This document shows positions 35,233-45,670 of a stretch of 64,000 bases of DNA, piece after piece. Origin of the DNA: Sulfurovum sp. (GTDB lineage: Bacteria; Campylobacterota; Campylobacteria; Campylobacterales; Sulfurovaceae). The DNA is taken from the NCBI GenBank assembly GCA_021166685.1, contig JAJPEU010000009.1, positions 1-64,000 of the forward strand, given 5' to 3'. The notes under the pieces are model-generated. The model was not told the DNA's origin and searched no databases. It saw only the letters and a list, made by a program, of their open reading frames with translations. Each line of letters starts with the position of its first letter. Within the stretch, counting starts at the first letter, position 1. The position numbers and the translations under genes were made by a program.

Positions 35233-36222
35233 TTATTTTTTAGCATTAAAAAAGTATCGTTGTGCCTCTTCTTTTTCGGCAAAGGGAGAGACTGTGATCG
35301 TCTCGCCGTTTACCTCAACGGCATAACGCTCTTCGGGTTTGCTTTTTGCATAAGTGATAGCCACTTTGGCAGCCAAAACTCTTTCTTCTTTGCTTGCATC
35401 GGCACTTAAAAGTGAAAAAGGCCCGGGCATAGGAAGCTTTATACTGATATACTTGTCGCTTTGGATGCGCTCCAATCCTGCATTGTCCTCCTGGTCTCTT
35501 CCTACTGCCAGTTTGGCTCCGCCCGGCAGCCTGAATTGTCTGCCGAATTTCAGGATCTCGATATCCTCGACCTCAAATTCATCATAGGCGATAAATTCCC
35601 GGATACGCTCAGAGTAGTGAGCTTCTGTGAGCAGGCACCCGCCTCCCGGGCTCTCGTAGTCTTCCCAACCGTAGCAGGCAGCCAGTGCGAGTTGGCGCTC
35701 TCTGCTTCTTCCTGAAATATCAAGGAGTTTTTCTCTGTCGACCCACCCCTCAAGCTCCGGCGTTGTCGGCTCCATCAGTTTCGCAGACAAAGGACGCAAG
35801 ATAAGTTTCTCCTCTTTATCCTCGGCAATCGTACTGACTTGCTTAAGTGCGTCATGACGCTGGCTCATCGGACGCTGGCCGATCACTTCGCCCGAGAAGA
35901 TAAACGAAGCGCCCAGCTCTTCCATCACGGCTTTGCCTACACGAAACATATAGCCGTGACAATCTATGCAGGGATTGAAGTTTTTTCCATAGCCGTATTG
36001 GGGTGAAAACAATACCTTTTGGATATACTCCTCCCGCACATCGATTGTGCGAAAATCAGCTCCTGCCATTTTGGCACGTTCTTCGAGTATCGCGCCGATA
36101 TCCTTTGTCCCGCCAAATCCTGTTTTGATATGCACTGCGGTCACATCGATACCCTGATCTCTCATCAACTTGATAGCAATCATGCTGTCAAGTCCCCCGC
36201 TAAATAGAGATATCGCTCTCAT
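35233..36222 (-). CDS. PP-loop ATP pyrophosphatase, ThiI/MnmA-like
   Basis: A 329-residue protein starting with a PP-loop (MRAISLFSGGLDS, motif at 8-13) that activates a base or substrate with ATP. A CIDCH pair at about residues 85-89 could carry sulfur. These features resemble the tRNA thiolation enzymes (ThiI/MnmA), and the C-terminal part (GGAKLAVGRDQEDN, PFSLLSAD) is of a type seen with such proteins, but I cannot tell the exact modification. The start lies within the end of dnaG, 23 bases overlapping. Confidence 0.75.
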   Translation of the reverse strand: MRAISLFSGGLDSMIAIKLMRDQGIDVTAVHIKTGFGGTKDIGAILEERAKMAGADFRTIDVREEYIQKVLFSPQYGYGKNFNPCIDCHGYMFRVGKAVMEELGASFIFSGEVIGQRPMSQRHDALKQVSTIAEDKEEKLILRPLSAKLMEPTTPELEGWVDREKLLDISGRSRERQLALAACYGWEDYESPGGGCLLTEAHYSERIREFIAYDEFEVEDIEILKFGRQFRLPGGAKLAVGRDQEDNAGLERIQSDKYISIKLPMPGPFSLLSADASKEERVLAAKVAITYAKSKPEERYAVEVNGETITVSPFAEKEEAQRYFFNAKK

Positions 36223-37861
36223 AGGCTACCAGCTCCCCTCGTTTTAATCTGGGTATTATATCGGTTTTTATTTTACGTATCAAAAAACTCTTTTTGGCAA
36301 AAGGAATAGTTGCGTCTGCAACAATATGTTTGAGCCTTACATCGTAGTGTTTGATCAAAAAATTGCGCAAAATGTCTTTGAGTTCTGATTCGCTCATTAC
36401 CTGTAAACTCTCATTGACAGAAAGACCCATTAGATAAGGATGCTCTTTTTCTCCCTTAATGAGTGCCCTAAAAAGTTCTGTATATTTTCCGAACATGTTC
36501 ACGTCAACCACATTTAAGACATCATCTATGAGGCTTGGCTTTTCCAAAAGCGTTTTCAGAATGCTCAGCTGTGCCACGTCGTCTCTTTTTTGGCTGAAAC
36601 GCTCTTTTGTTTTAACCGTATTCGCCTGATTGCCAAAATGCACAGGAGCCACGCCCAAAAGTGTGGCAGCCATAGGCGTGTAAGCCTCTTTGATGATCTG
36701 GCTTAATCCCTCTAAATACTGTTTAATTCCGCCAAAAGCTGCCTCTTTTTCTCTGGGATTATAAAGATCGTACCCTTGGATCAATTTTTCCAGTACAAAA
36801 GGGATGAGCGGTTTTGCCTCGCGAAGGAGCTTGGCAACGGTTTGCGTTTCCCCTTTGGCGATGAGATCTGCAGGATCTTGTCCTCCGGGAAACAAAACCA
36901 CTCCTCCGTCAAATCCCGCAATGCTTAACATTTGTGCTGCCTTCAGTGCTGCTGCCACTCCCGCATTGTCGCCGTCATATGCCAAAATGATCTTGGGGTC
37001 TCCCTTGCGCAGCAACGGCAAATGTTCCGCTGTCAGCGCGGTACCCATTGTGGCAACAGCCTCATGAAATCCGGCCTGATGGAGCATCACCACATCAAGA
37101 TATCCTTCGCATACGATCAATTTTTTATGCTTATAGATAGCATCTTTGGCGCGGTCATATCCATAAAGCAGTTTTGACTTATTAAAAAGTTTCGTTTGGG
37201 GAGAATTGATATATTTAGCAGGGTGGTTGGTGATGGTGCGTCCTCCAAATCCTACCAGTCCGCCATTAGGCGAATAGATAGGGAAAGCGATACGTTCAAC
37301 CAGTCTGGCATACATCCTTCCGCCTTCTCCTTTAGCGATGATCCCCGCATCTTCGGCTTTAGGCAAAGGCAGAAGACTGCTTTGCAAAAACTGCATCACT
37401 TCTGCTCCCGCAGGCGCGTATCCTATCCCAAACGCCTCTATGGAAGCGTGGCTTACCCCCCTGTCTAAAAGATACTTTGTCGCCACAGAATTTCTATCAA
37501 GGTTTTTTGTATACCATTTCTCCAATGCTTCAAGCACACGTTTGGTATCGCCATAATCACTGCTTCCTTGCGTATAGGCCAAAGAAAAATTATACATCGA
37601 TGCCACTTTCTCGATCGCTTCAGGGTAGGAAAGCTTTTCAAACTCCATCACAAATTTAATACCGTCCCCGCCTGCTCCGCACCCAAAACAGTGGTAGATC
37701 TGCTTGGAAGGGCTTACTACAAAAGAGGGTGTTTTTTCTCCGTGAAACGGACAGCACGCCTTATAATTGGCTCCGGTCTTTTTTAATTCTATATAATGCC
37801 CTATCACATCCACGATATCAATGCTGGCTTTTAAGGATTCTATCGAGGTATTATCTATCAT
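36200..37861 (-). CDS. dnaG: DNA primase
   Basis: Makes RNA primers at the replication fork. The N-terminal zinc-binding site is clear: Cys37, His40, Cys58 and Cys61 in CCPFHGEKTPSF and YHCFGCGAGGDG. The TOPRIM domain has VCEGYLDVVMLHQAGF and LAYDGDNAGVAAALKAAQML with the catalytic acidic residues. The 553 residues are a normal size for the phylum. Confidence 0.97.
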   Translation of the reverse strand: MIDNTSIESLKASIDIVDVIGHYIELKKTGANYKACCPFHGEKTPSFVVSPSKQIYHCFGCGAGGDGIKFVMEFEKLSYPEAIEKVASMYNFSLAYTQGSSDYGDTKRVLEALEKWYTKNLDRNSVATKYLLDRGVSHASIEAFGIGYAPAGAEVMQFLQSSLLPLPKAEDAGIIAKGEGGRMYARLVERIAFPIYSPNGGLVGFGGRTITNHPAKYINSPQTKLFNKSKLLYGYDRAKDAIYKHKKLIVCEGYLDVVMLHQAGFHEAVATMGTALTAEHLPLLRKGDPKIILAYDGDNAGVAAALKAAQMLSIAGFDGGVVLFPGGQDPADLIAKGETQTVAKLLREAKPLIPFVLEKLIQGYDLYNPREKEAAFGGIKQYLEGLSQIIKEAYTPMAATLLGVAPVHFGNQANTVKTKERFSQKRDDVAQLSILKTLLEKPSLIDDVLNVVDVNMFGKYTELFRALIKGEKEHPYLMGLSVNESLQVMSESELKDILRNFLIKHYDVRLKHIVADATIPFAKKSFLIRKIKTDIIPRLKRGELVAYESDISI

Positions 37862-37943
37862 TTCAACATTATATCTAATTTGCTATAATCTATCGCCAGA
37901 CTTTAAAGAGGTTAGGCCATAAAGCTCACCGTAAAGGCAACAT

Positions 37944-38987
37944 TTGGAACAGATTTTACCCGCCTACAATGATCCGCTTTTCAGCATCCTTCTTATTGTA
38001 GTTGTGAGTCTTATTATTGCGGTTGCCACGTATGGATGGGGACTTTACAGGCAACAAAAAGAAGAGGGGAATTTCTTAAAATTTTTAGAAAAATTTGATG
38101 GCGCGGAATGTGCCCTTGAAACAGCGACCATGCCTTTTGAGCCCCATATGCTAAAGCCCCTTACACTGCTCGCCAAAGCTTTTGAGAACAGCGGTGAATA
38201 CCCCAAAGCAATCAGCATCTATTTGTATCTGATGAAAAATGTATCCGAACAGTTCGGCAAGCTTGAATTAATGGAAAGACTGGGGAAAACCTATCTCAAT
38301 GCAGGTTTTTTAGAGCGGGCAAAATCCATCTATACCGAGATACTTCGCCTCAAACCCCGTAACCCGAAAGTACTTTATGAGCTTGGCGTGGTCTATGAAA
38401 TGATGCATGAGTATGACCGGGCAAAAGAGGTCATAGGGCCGCTCGAAATGCTCCATGAAGAGACCCGTGATCTTCAAAATTATCTTGCTTTCTTGATGCT
38501 TATTTCAAATAAAAAGATTTTAACAAAAGAAAAAATAGAACAACTTGGCGCGCTTCTTCAAGAAAAGAATGTACTCTACCGGGCAGCGATACATGCCATG
38601 TTTCAACTTGACACTCAAAGTGCATGGAAACATGTGGATATCCATCGTCTAGAGGAGATCATCGATGTCCTATGGTTCTTACCCCAGGCTCAACTCGATT
38701 TGGATATAATTACATCCCATAAGGTATTGTCAACACTTTACTATGCAAAAGGATATCTGCAAGATCCCTGCACTCAAAGCGGTATTTTTGCACTTGACGT
38801 ACTGGCAACGGCCAAGCAAGGCGGATTTGAAGGCGGAGATCTGAGCTTTACTTATTTATGCAAAAAATGTAAACAAAGCTTCCCTGCATCCTTTAATCGG
38901 TGCCCAAATTGTATGACAATTAATTCTATAAAAGTTGAGGAAAATATTGCAAAAGCAAACCCGCAAACAGATTACTCTCTATTCTGA
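37944..38987 (+). CDS. LapB-like TPR protein with C-terminal zinc ribbon
   Basis: A 347-residue protein with one N-terminal membrane span (LFSILLIVVVSLIIAVATYGWGL), tetratricopeptide repeats over about residues 70-200 (SGEYPKAISIYLYLM, AGFLERAKSIYTEIL, MHEYDRAKEVI), and a C-terminal zinc ribbon (CKKC, then CPNC). This layout is that of LapB/YciM, which regulates lipopolysaccharide synthesis; the assignment is by architecture. The start is TTG at 37944 with AAAGG upstream, and a TATAAT-like hexamer lies at 37884-37889. Confidence 0.75.
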   Translation: MEQILPAYNDPLFSILLIVVVSLIIAVATYGWGLYRQQKEEGNFLKFLEKFDGAECALETATMPFEPHMLKPLTLLAKAFENSGEYPKAISIYLYLMKNVSEQFGKLELMERLGKTYLNAGFLERAKSIYTEILRLKPRNPKVLYELGVVYEMMHEYDRAKEVIGPLEMLHEETRDLQNYLAFLMLISNKKILTKEKIEQLGALLQEKNVLYRAAIHAMFQLDTQSAWKHVDIHRLEEIIDVLWFLPQAQLDLDIITSHKVLSTLYYAKGYLQDPCTQSGIFALDVLATAKQGGFEGGDLSFTYLCKKCKQSFPASFNRCPNCMTINSIKVEENIAKANPQTDYSLF

Positions 38988-39399
38988 TGGTTCCAGCCTT
39001 GGCAATCCCGGTCCTGGCGGCTATGGCGGCATACTGGAGTTTAAGGGCCATCGCAAAGAATACAGTGGAAGCGACGCACATACGACCAATAACCGCATGG
39101 AGCTTCAAGGCGTCATTGAAGGGCTTAAGCTGCTCAAAGAGCCTTGTGACGTCGAGATCATCTCTGACAGTTCATACGTCATTAAAGCCATCAATGAATG
39201 GCTGCCCGGCTGGGTAAAAAGAAATTTTGCAAAAGTTAAAAACGTAGATCTATGGCAGGAATATCTTGATGTTTCGGCTTTGCACACCATAAAAGGAACA
39301 TGGGTGCGAGGCCACAACGGGCATCCCGAAAACGAAAGATGCGACGAACTGGCAAAATATGAAGCGGAAAAAATAAAAAAGAAAGAGGGTTTATCATGA
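38947..39399 (+). CDS. rnhA: Ribonuclease HI
   Basis: Cuts RNA in RNA-DNA hybrids. Acidic active-site residues are seen in [40 protein letters not shown] and the [11 protein letters not shown] end. I take TTG at 38947 as start because GAGG lies six bases upstream; another TTG at 38935 is possible. The start lies inside the preceding TPR gene, and the end overlaps rnc by 4 bases. Confidence 0.95.
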   Translation: MQKQTRKQITLYSDGSSLGNPGPGGYGGILEFKGHRKEYSGSDAHTTNNRMELQGVIEGLKLLKEPCDVEIISDSSYVIKAINEWLPGWVKRNFAKVKNVDLWQEYLDVSALHTIKGTWVRGHNGHPENERCDELAKYEAEKIKKKEGLS

Positions 39400-40067
39400 A
39401 CGACTACAGTCAACTTGAAAAGCGGTTGAATTATACATTTAAAAATAAGCAATTGATTATTGAGGCTTTAACCCATAAAAGTTACAAAAAGCCTTACAAT
39501 AATGAGCGGCTTGAATTTTTGGGGGATGCGGTACTTGATCTGATCGTAGGGGAGTACCTTTTTAGCAAATTTCCAAATTCAAATGAGGGTTTTTTGTCGA
39601 AGATACGGGCATCGCTTGTCAACGAAAGCGGTTTTACGCTGCTGGCAAAAGCGATCAATTTAGGCAACTATATTTTTCTTTCTCCGGCTGAAGAAAATAA
39701 CAACGGACGGGGAAAACCTTCTTTGCTCTCCAACGCTTTTGAAGCCATCATTGGTGCAATTTACCTTGAGGGCGGCCTGCAGGCTGCAAGAAAAATTGCT
39801 GTTGCCTTGCTTGAAGAGAATTATCCTCAAATTGATTTGCAATCGCTTTCAAAAGATTACAAAACCGCTTTACAAGAATTGACACAGGCGACACACGGGG
39901 TAACTCCCTCTTATGAGTTATTGAGCTCTTTTGGCCCCGATCATAAAAAAGAATTTGAAATTGCAGTTATTTTAGACAATGCCACCATTGCAACAGCAAA
40001 AGGAAAAAGCAAAAAAGAAGCACAACAAAAAGCAGCGCAGATCGCACTGGAGGCATTAAAGATATGA
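39396..40067 (+). CDS. rnc: Ribonuclease III
   Basis: Double-strand-specific ribonuclease that processes rRNA and mRNA. The signature [22 protein letters not shown] is present, followed by [12 protein letters not shown], and a double-stranded-RNA-binding domain fills residues about 155-223 ([31 protein letters not shown]). It overlaps both rnhA and aroC, a conserved order in this phylum. Confidence 0.97.
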   Translation: MNDYSQLEKRLNYTFKNKQLIIEALTHKSYKKPYNNERLEFLGDAVLDLIVGEYLFSKFPNSNEGFLSKIRASLVNESGFTLLAKAINLGNYIFLSPAEENNNGRGKPSLLSNAFEAIIGAIYLEGGLQAARKIAVALLEENYPQIDLQSLSKDYKTALQELTQATHGVTPSYELLSSFGPDHKKEFEIAVILDNATIATAKGKSKKEAQQKAAQIALEALKI

Positions 40068-41143
40068 ATACTTTTGGCAAAAAACTCACACTGACTACTT
40101 TTGGAGAATCTCACGGAAAAGCCATTGGCTGCATCCTTGACGGCTTGCCTGCCGGCTTGCCTATAGACAAGGAATTTATCCAGTCTGAACTTGACCGCAG
40201 AAAGCCGGGCAAAAGCCCTCTTGAAACAGGAAGGAAAGAAGAAGACAAAGTAGAGATACTCTCCGGTGTCTTTGAAGGCTTAAGCACGGGCACGCCTATT
40301 GCGATGGTTATCTATAATGTCAACCAAAAATCCAAAGATTATGACAATATCAAAGATCTCTTTCGGCCCGGACATGCCGATTTTACCTACTTTCATAAAT
40401 ACGGATTAAGAGACTACAGAGGCGGAGGCCGAAGCTCGGCCAGAGAGACCGCCGCAAGAGTCGCAGGCGGAGCGATAGCCAAACTGATGCTGCGGGAACT
40501 TGGCACCAGCATACAAAGCGGGCTTTGTGAAGTGGACGGCATCAGGGGTCATGTACAGGATTTTGCTTATGCAAAAACCAGCAAACTCTATGCCCTTGAT
40601 CCCGGCATGGAAAAAGCACAGGAGGCAGCCATTCTTAATGCTAAAAATAACCATGATTCCGTAGGAGGCGTCGTGCTGACCACAGCCACAGGCGTTCCGG
40701 TGGGACTGGGCGAGCCCCTTTACTACAAACTTGATGCGGTACTGGCTGAAGCAATGATGGGTATTAACGCTGCCAAAGCTGTAGAGATCGGTGACGGCAT
40801 CGCCAGTACCCATCTCAAAGGCAGCCAAAATAATGATGAAATTGCTTTAAGCGGATTTAAAAGCAATCATGCCGGAGGTATACTTGGGGGTATCAGCAAT
40901 GGCGATACCATTATCGTCAAAACACACTTTAAACCCACCCCATCCATCTTTAAACCGCAGCAAACCATTACAACGCAAAACAATGAGGTCATTTGCGAAC
41001 TCAAAGGCCGTCATGACCCCTGCGTGGCAATCCGCGGCGCCGTTGTCTGTGAAGCGATGATGGCACTGGCGCTTGCGGACATGGTGCTCCTTAATATGGG
41101 CAAAAAAATGGAGCATCTTAAAGCACTTTATGGCAAAAAATAA
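40064..41143 (+). CDS. aroC: Chorismate synthase
   Basis: Last step of the shikimate pathway: 5-enolpyruvylshikimate-3-phosphate to chorismate, needing reduced flavin. Typical segments include [59 protein letters not shown] and [25 protein letters not shown]. The 359 residues match the family. It starts within the rnc stop. Confidence 0.97.
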   Translation: MNTFGKKLTLTTFGESHGKAIGCILDGLPAGLPIDKEFIQSELDRRKPGKSPLETGRKEEDKVEILSGVFEGLSTGTPIAMVIYNVNQKSKDYDNIKDLFRPGHADFTYFHKYGLRDYRGGGRSSARETAARVAGGAIAKLMLRELGTSIQSGLCEVDGIRGHVQDFAYAKTSKLYALDPGMEKAQEAAILNAKNNHDSVGGVVLTTATGVPVGLGEPLYYKLDAVLAEAMMGINAAKAVEIGDGIASTHLKGSQNNDEIALSGFKSNHAGGILGGISNGDTIIVKTHFKPTPSIFKPQQTITTQNNEVICELKGRHDPCVAIRGAVVCEAMMALALADMVLLNMGKKMEHLKALYGKK

Positions 41144-41289
41144 AGGAAATATTTATCTCATCTGAAATTTTTACGCCTCTTGTGCAAGAGTTTGAAGCAA
41201 TAATATGGTACTCAGGCATTTTCGCCAAAAGAGTAAATTAAGTATTACCAGGAACTTGTTTTTATTATATGTGTTGATAGAATGCTATT

Positions 41290-41862
41290 CTAAAATTTAA
41301 ACAACGATAGCTCATCAAGTTCTTTTATCCGAAAGGTTCGGCGATGTACCTCACATCTGTCATGCGTGCGGAGTGCTTGAATATGCTCTCTGGTTCCATA
41401 TCCTTTGTGCTTTTCAAAACCGTACTGCGGGTATTTTTTAGCTAAAGCTTTCATTTCTCTGTCTCGTGTTACCTTTGCCAGAATACTTGCCGCACTGACC
41501 TCAGCTATCTTTTCGTCTGCCTTAACCATAGTATTTATCTGCTTTGCGCCAAACGTGCTGTTTCCATCAAAAAGATAATCACACTGCGGTAAGTGCTCCT
41601 GTATACTCTGTAAACCTTTTTGTAAACATTTTGAAAGGCCCCATGTATCAATTTCAGCCGCCGAAAAAGAGACAATATGAAAACGGGTATTTTTAACGAT
41701 CATCTCATAAAGCGCTTCTCTTTTTTTTTCTGTGAGCTTTTTAGAATCCATCAATCCCGCATCTTCCATGGATGCTCCCAATACCACTCCGGCCATGACA
41801 AGTGAACCTGCAAGAGGGCCTCTTCCTGCCTCATCGATACCGCAGAGAGGTTTATTAAACAT
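41290..41862 (-). CDS. rnhB: Ribonuclease HII
   Basis: Removes single ribonucleotides from DNA. The family signature CGIDEAGRGPLAGSLVMAGVVL is at the N-terminus, with DSKKLTEKKRE, KADEKIAEVSAASILAKVTRDREM and GYGTREHIQAL further on. It is 190 residues and lies just downstream of recQ on the same strand. Confidence 0.96.
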   Translation of the reverse strand: MFNKPLCGIDEAGRGPLAGSLVMAGVVLGASMEDAGLMDSKKLTEKKREALYEMIVKNTRFHIVSFSAAEIDTWGLSKCLQKGLQSIQEHLPQCDYLFDGNSTFGAKQINTMVKADEKIAEVSAASILAKVTRDREMKALAKKYPQYGFEKHKGYGTREHIQALRTHDRCEVHRRTFRIKELDELSLFKF

Positions 41863-41863
41863 T

Positions 41864-43648
41864 TCAAGCCTTTGAGATAAGCAATGTCAAAAACTCTTCG
41901 CCATAACGTTCAAACTTAATATCTCCAACGCCATGCACTTCGAGCATTTCTTTTTTATTTTGCGGTAATTTTATGCTGAGATCTTTAAGCGTTTTGTCTG
42001 AAAAAATGATATAGGGCGGGATATTGTTAATAGATGCAATACGCATGCGCAGCTCTTTGAGTTTGCTGTATACTCCCTCATCATAATCCTGAAAAGAACT
42101 TACAGCTTTTTTAAATTCTCCTTTTTTGACGCTAAGCCTCTCTTTTTTTAAATCAATGCAGTGCATACCCCTAATCACTTCCGCACCAAAAGATGTTAAT
42201 TTATATACCTTAAATTCGCCTATTTCTATGGCATTTAACTCCAACAATTTATCCCCTATGGTAAGCCACTGACTTTTTGAGTACTCTTCTCCTATACCGT
42301 ATACAGAGAGTTTATGGTGCCCGTTTTTCACAAGACGCTGCTCTTTGCTTCCGCGCAGCACATCAATCACATAATGCAAGCCGTACGCTTGTTCTGTACG
42401 CCAAACAGCAGACAGAAGCTTTTGTGCAGCCTTGGTAATATCTACCTTTTCAGTCGTTGGCGTATCGCAATTGTCACACTTGTCTTTACATGTTTCAATC
42501 CTGTCATCAAAATATGCAGCAATGCTTTGGTGCCTGCATCCCTCGGAGTTGGCAAAACGCACCATGCTCTCAAGTTTGCCGTAAGCATGTTCCTTATAGG
42601 GCGTTTCAGGCAAATCGTCAATAAACATTTTTTGCTGAACAATATCCTGAGCAGAAAAGAGCAGCAATGTCTCAGATGACAATCCATCCCGGCCTGCCCG
42701 GCCTATTTCCTGATAAAAGTTTTCCACTGTTTTGGGTAAACTCATATGCACCACAAAACGAATATTGCTCTTGTCTATCCCCATTCCAAAGGCTATAGTA
42801 GCGACTACTATTTGCACTCTGTCTGCAATGAAATCACTATATACACTATTTTTTTCTTCCGTTGGCAGGCCTGCATGATAGGCTTTTGCCATAATGCCTT
42901 TGGTTTGCAAGAAATGCGCAACCGATTGGGTGGATTTGCGAGAAAGAGTATAGATGATTCCCGAATCACCTTGGTAATCTTTAAGAAATTCTATCAATTG
43001 TTCTCTGCCGTCCCCAATGCGGTGTCGGGCATTTATCGTCAAATTGCTTCGAAAGAGCGAACCTCTAACGCGTTTGGGGGCTATTAGGCTTAAATTTGCA
43101 ATGATATCTTGTTCGACTGCTTTGGTCGCCGTTGCTGTAAAAGCTGCAACCGGCACAGAAGGAAACTGCTCTTTGAGCAAAGAAAGCCGCCTATAATTTT
43201 CTCTAAATTCATGTCCCCATTCACTCACGCAATGTGCCTCGTCCACCACAAAGAAATTGATAGTCAGCTGGCGCAAAAGTGCCAAAAAATAGTCAGTGAT
43301 TAATCGTTCAGGAGCAACATACAACAGCTTAATTTCACCTTTTTTAAGCTGTTCTTGTATATGCATGCTCTCTTCGGATTCCTGCATGGAGCTTAGCATT
43401 GCTGCACTGATGCCATTGGCTTTAAGTGCAGTCACCTGATCATGCATGAGCGCGAGCAGCGGGGAGATAACAACCGTTATTCCCTCCAGCAAAAGCGTAG
43501 GAAGCTGATAGCAAAGGGACTTTCCTCCTCCCGTAGGCAAGACCATCAAAACATCCCGCTTTGCCAAAATAGCATCCACAATCTCTTCTTGCAGGGGCCT
43601 GAATGTGCTGTATCCAAAATAATATTCAAGGGTCTGTTGTTTGTTCAT
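41864..43648 (-). CDS. recQ: ATP-dependent DNA helicase RecQ
   Basis: Superfamily 2 helicase for recombination repair. Motifs in order: TGGGKSLCYQLPTLL (Walker A), VVDEAHCVSEWGHEFR (motif II with aromatic loop), FTATATKAVEQDI (III), IIYTLSRKSTQSVAHFL, ATIAFGMGIDKSNIRFVVH and YQEIGRAGRDGL. A four-cysteine zinc site follows (CRHQ, CKDKCDNC), then the winged helix, and an HRDC domain at the end (about residues 520-594). It is full length. Confidence 0.96.
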   Translation of the reverse strand: MNKQQTLEYYFGYSTFRPLQEEIVDAILAKRDVLMVLPTGGGKSLCYQLPTLLLEGITVVISPLLALMHDQVTALKANGISAAMLSSMQESEESMHIQEQLKKGEIKLLYVAPERLITDYFLALLRQLTINFFVVDEAHCVSEWGHEFRENYRRLSLLKEQFPSVPVAAFTATATKAVEQDIIANLSLIAPKRVRGSLFRSNLTINARHRIGDGREQLIEFLKDYQGDSGIIYTLSRKSTQSVAHFLQTKGIMAKAYHAGLPTEEKNSVYSDFIADRVQIVVATIAFGMGIDKSNIRFVVHMSLPKTVENFYQEIGRAGRDGLSSETLLLFSAQDIVQQKMFIDDLPETPYKEHAYGKLESMVRFANSEGCRHQSIAAYFDDRIETCKDKCDNCDTPTTEKVDITKAAQKLLSAVWRTEQAYGLHYVIDVLRGSKEQRLVKNGHHKLSVYGIGEEYSKSQWLTIGDKLLELNAIEIGEFKVYKLTSFGAEVIRGMHCIDLKKERLSVKKGEFKKAVSSFQDYDEGVYSKLKELRMRIASINNIPPYIIFSDKTLKDLSIKLPQNKKEMLEVHGVGDIKFERYGEEFLTLLISKA

Positions 43649-43706
43649 GCTGCAATTGTAGCAAGTTGAAAGAAAAGATCTGATAAAAATGTCAAATTGA
43701 CATCTT

Positions 43707-45419
43707 TTATCTGAAATACCTTTCTGCTTTTGAAGGCTTGAGATAGTTTAAATCCACTACGATAAGCCCATCAATACAATTGTTAAAATCTTTATCATAC
43801 CCAAAATCCAAAAACTTCACTCCGCCCTCTTCACACACCTCCGCATACTGTTTGTAGAGCGTTGGAATTGCATACCCCATCAAACTCAGTTCTTCCTTGA
43901 GCCTGCGCTGATCTTCTCTGTAATTATCGCCGGCAAACAAGTTTTCGCAATATGCCTTCAATTCTGAGGGTATGCTATAGGAAACCTTATGGGCAACCAG
44001 TTTCTCCGACGAACCAAAATACTGTTGAAAAAAATAAATTATCAGCGCTTTGGCCTTATCATTGAATGCATTGCTCAAACTTACCGCCCCGAACAAATAG
44101 CGGATTTGCGGATTTTGCTTTACATATGCGCCAATGCCTTGCCACAGATAATCCAGCGCCCGGCTATTCCAGTATTTGGGCTGAACAAAACTTCTTCCAA
44201 GCTCCAATCCTCTGCCCAGATAGAGTAAAAAATTTTCATCAAAATCAAAAAGTGATTTGGTATAAAGTCCCTCCGTATCAAATTCTTCTATAATCTCTCT
44301 TGACTCGCCCAAACGGTATGCTCCGGCTATCTCCAAGGCCTCATCATCCCAAATAATGAGATGCTTATAATAATAGTCGTACTCGTCAAGGTCACGTTTT
44401 TTACCGCTCCCTTCTCCCACATGGCGAAAACTTACTTCTCTCAATCTGCCTATCTCTTTAAGTATGCAGTTTTCGATGGGCGATTCATACAGAATGATTT
44501 TTTTGTCGTCAAATGTCTCTCCTAAAATCTTTCCACATTTTAGTTCAGCCTTAAGCTCGCTTCTTGATTCAGGTATCGAAATCTCATTTTGTGTTTTAAA
44601 AAGCGGTTTTTTATGTTTGGCAACACGATAAAAATGTTTTCGTAAAAGCTTCACGACATTGTTATCTCCCAAAGAAGGGAGATGATACGCATCAAAAGGT
44701 ATGGATTTTCCTATCGTGAATTCTATTTTTTTACCTTTGGCTTTAAACATTTCATGAGGGAGCGTTATAGTTGCCAAAGAGCGATTGAGCATAGAAAGAA
44801 TATAGAAATGATTTGAATTTTTTGCCTTGATATGGACCGGGAGGATCGGTGCTTTCATCTTCGAAGCAATCTTGAAAAAACCGCTCTTCCATGGTGTGTC
44901 TTTAATGCCGCTTGGTCGGGCCCGGCTGACTTCCCCGGAAGGGAAAATGATGACAGCCTGTTCTTCTTCGAGAGCATGGTATATGCTTCTGATCGTCTCT
45001 CTGTTCATTCCTCCGGTGATATTATCAACAGGAATAAGCACGTCGCTAAGATTTTCAAGTCCCAAAAGAAAATCGTTTGCTACAATCTTGATATCGCTTC
45101 TGATATCTTTAAGCAAATGCATAAGCGCCATTGCGTCCAAAGCGCCCAAAGGATGATTGGCAATGATTACAACCCTTCCATAGGTGGGAATATGGCGAAG
45201 TTCTTCTTTTTTTAGCCCGATTGAAATATCAAAATAATCTATCGTTGCTTCAATAAAACTAAATGCATCCTTTTGTGCGTTTTCCTGTAAAAAAATATTG
45301 ATCTGATCTTCATGAAAAAATTTTTTCAAACCGCCGAAGAGCAGTTGCCTTAAAACCCGGGGAGACTGTGTGATTTGAGGACAGTGATGCTCTATATAAT
45401 TTTCTATGCTTACCTGCAT
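43707..45419 (-). CDS. Two-domain acyltransferase, OlsF/PlsC-GNAT-like
   Basis: A 570-residue protein with an N-terminal PlsC-type acyltransferase (residues about 75-260: ANHPLGALDAMALM with His89, then IFPSGEVSRARPSGIKDTPWKSGFFKIA) and a C-terminal GNAT-like acyltransferase (about 310-500: EIGRLREVSFRHVGEGSG, IAGAYRLGESREI, LELGRSFVQPKYWNSRALDYLWQGIGAYV). The order PlsC then OlsB-like matches OlsF, which makes ornithine lipids from ornithine alone. The start shares an A with the stop of the small gene before it. A Pho-box-like promoter upstream supports a role in replacing phospholipids under phosphate shortage; lipid product inferred. Confidence 0.8.
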   Translation of the reverse strand: MQVSIENYIEHHCPQITQSPRVLRQLLFGGLKKFFHEDQINIFLQENAQKDAFSFIEATIDYFDISIGLKKEELRHIPTYGRVVIIANHPLGALDAMALMHLLKDIRSDIKIVANDFLLGLENLSDVLIPVDNITGGMNRETIRSIYHALEEEQAVIIFPSGEVSRARPSGIKDTPWKSGFFKIASKMKAPILPVHIKAKNSNHFYILSMLNRSLATITLPHEMFKAKGKKIEFTIGKSIPFDAYHLPSLGDNNVVKLLRKHFYRVAKHKKPLFKTQNEISIPESRSELKAELKCGKILGETFDDKKIILYESPIENCILKEIGRLREVSFRHVGEGSGKKRDLDEYDYYYKHLIIWDDEALEIAGAYRLGESREIIEEFDTEGLYTKSLFDFDENFLLYLGRGLELGRSFVQPKYWNSRALDYLWQGIGAYVKQNPQIRYLFGAVSLSNAFNDKAKALIIYFFQQYFGSSEKLVAHKVSYSIPSELKAYCENLFAGDNYREDQRRLKEELSLMGYAIPTLYKQYAEVCEEGGVKFLDFGYDKDFNNCIDGLIVVDLNYLKPSKAERYFR

Positions 45420-45628
45420 TAGGCTATCCTGTAAAGCTCATTGATCTCGCCGATAAGGTACAGATGAACCAAGTTTATTTTTTTATGAATTGCAAATAAT
45501 GTTTCGACCCTCTCCCACTCTTCATAAATAAGCTCCAAGGCTTCTTCTTCGGCAATAAAAAATGACTTGGCGACTTTGGTTGAAAGCTCTTCAAGATGTT
45601 CATCTGAAACGTTACATTCTGCTTGCAT
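45419..45628 (-). CDS. Small acidic helical protein coupled to the acyltransferase
   Basis: A 69-residue protein with no signal peptide, rich in Glu and predicted helical (HLEELSTKVAKSFFIAEEEALELIYEEW). AGGAG precedes its ATG, and its TAA overlaps the ATG of the acyltransferase gene (TAATG), so translation is coupled. It has the Pho-box-like promoter to itself as first gene. I do not recognise a family; by position it may be a partner of the acyltransferase or an acyl-carrier-like helper, though it has no serine motif of acyl carrier proteins. Confidence 0.65.
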   Translation of the reverse strand: MQAECNVSDEHLEELSTKVAKSFFIAEEEALELIYEEWERVETLFAIHKKINLVHLYLIGEINELYRIA

Positions 45629-45670
45629 AGATAGCTCCTAGTGATAAGTTTCATCATTATAAAAAAGGCC

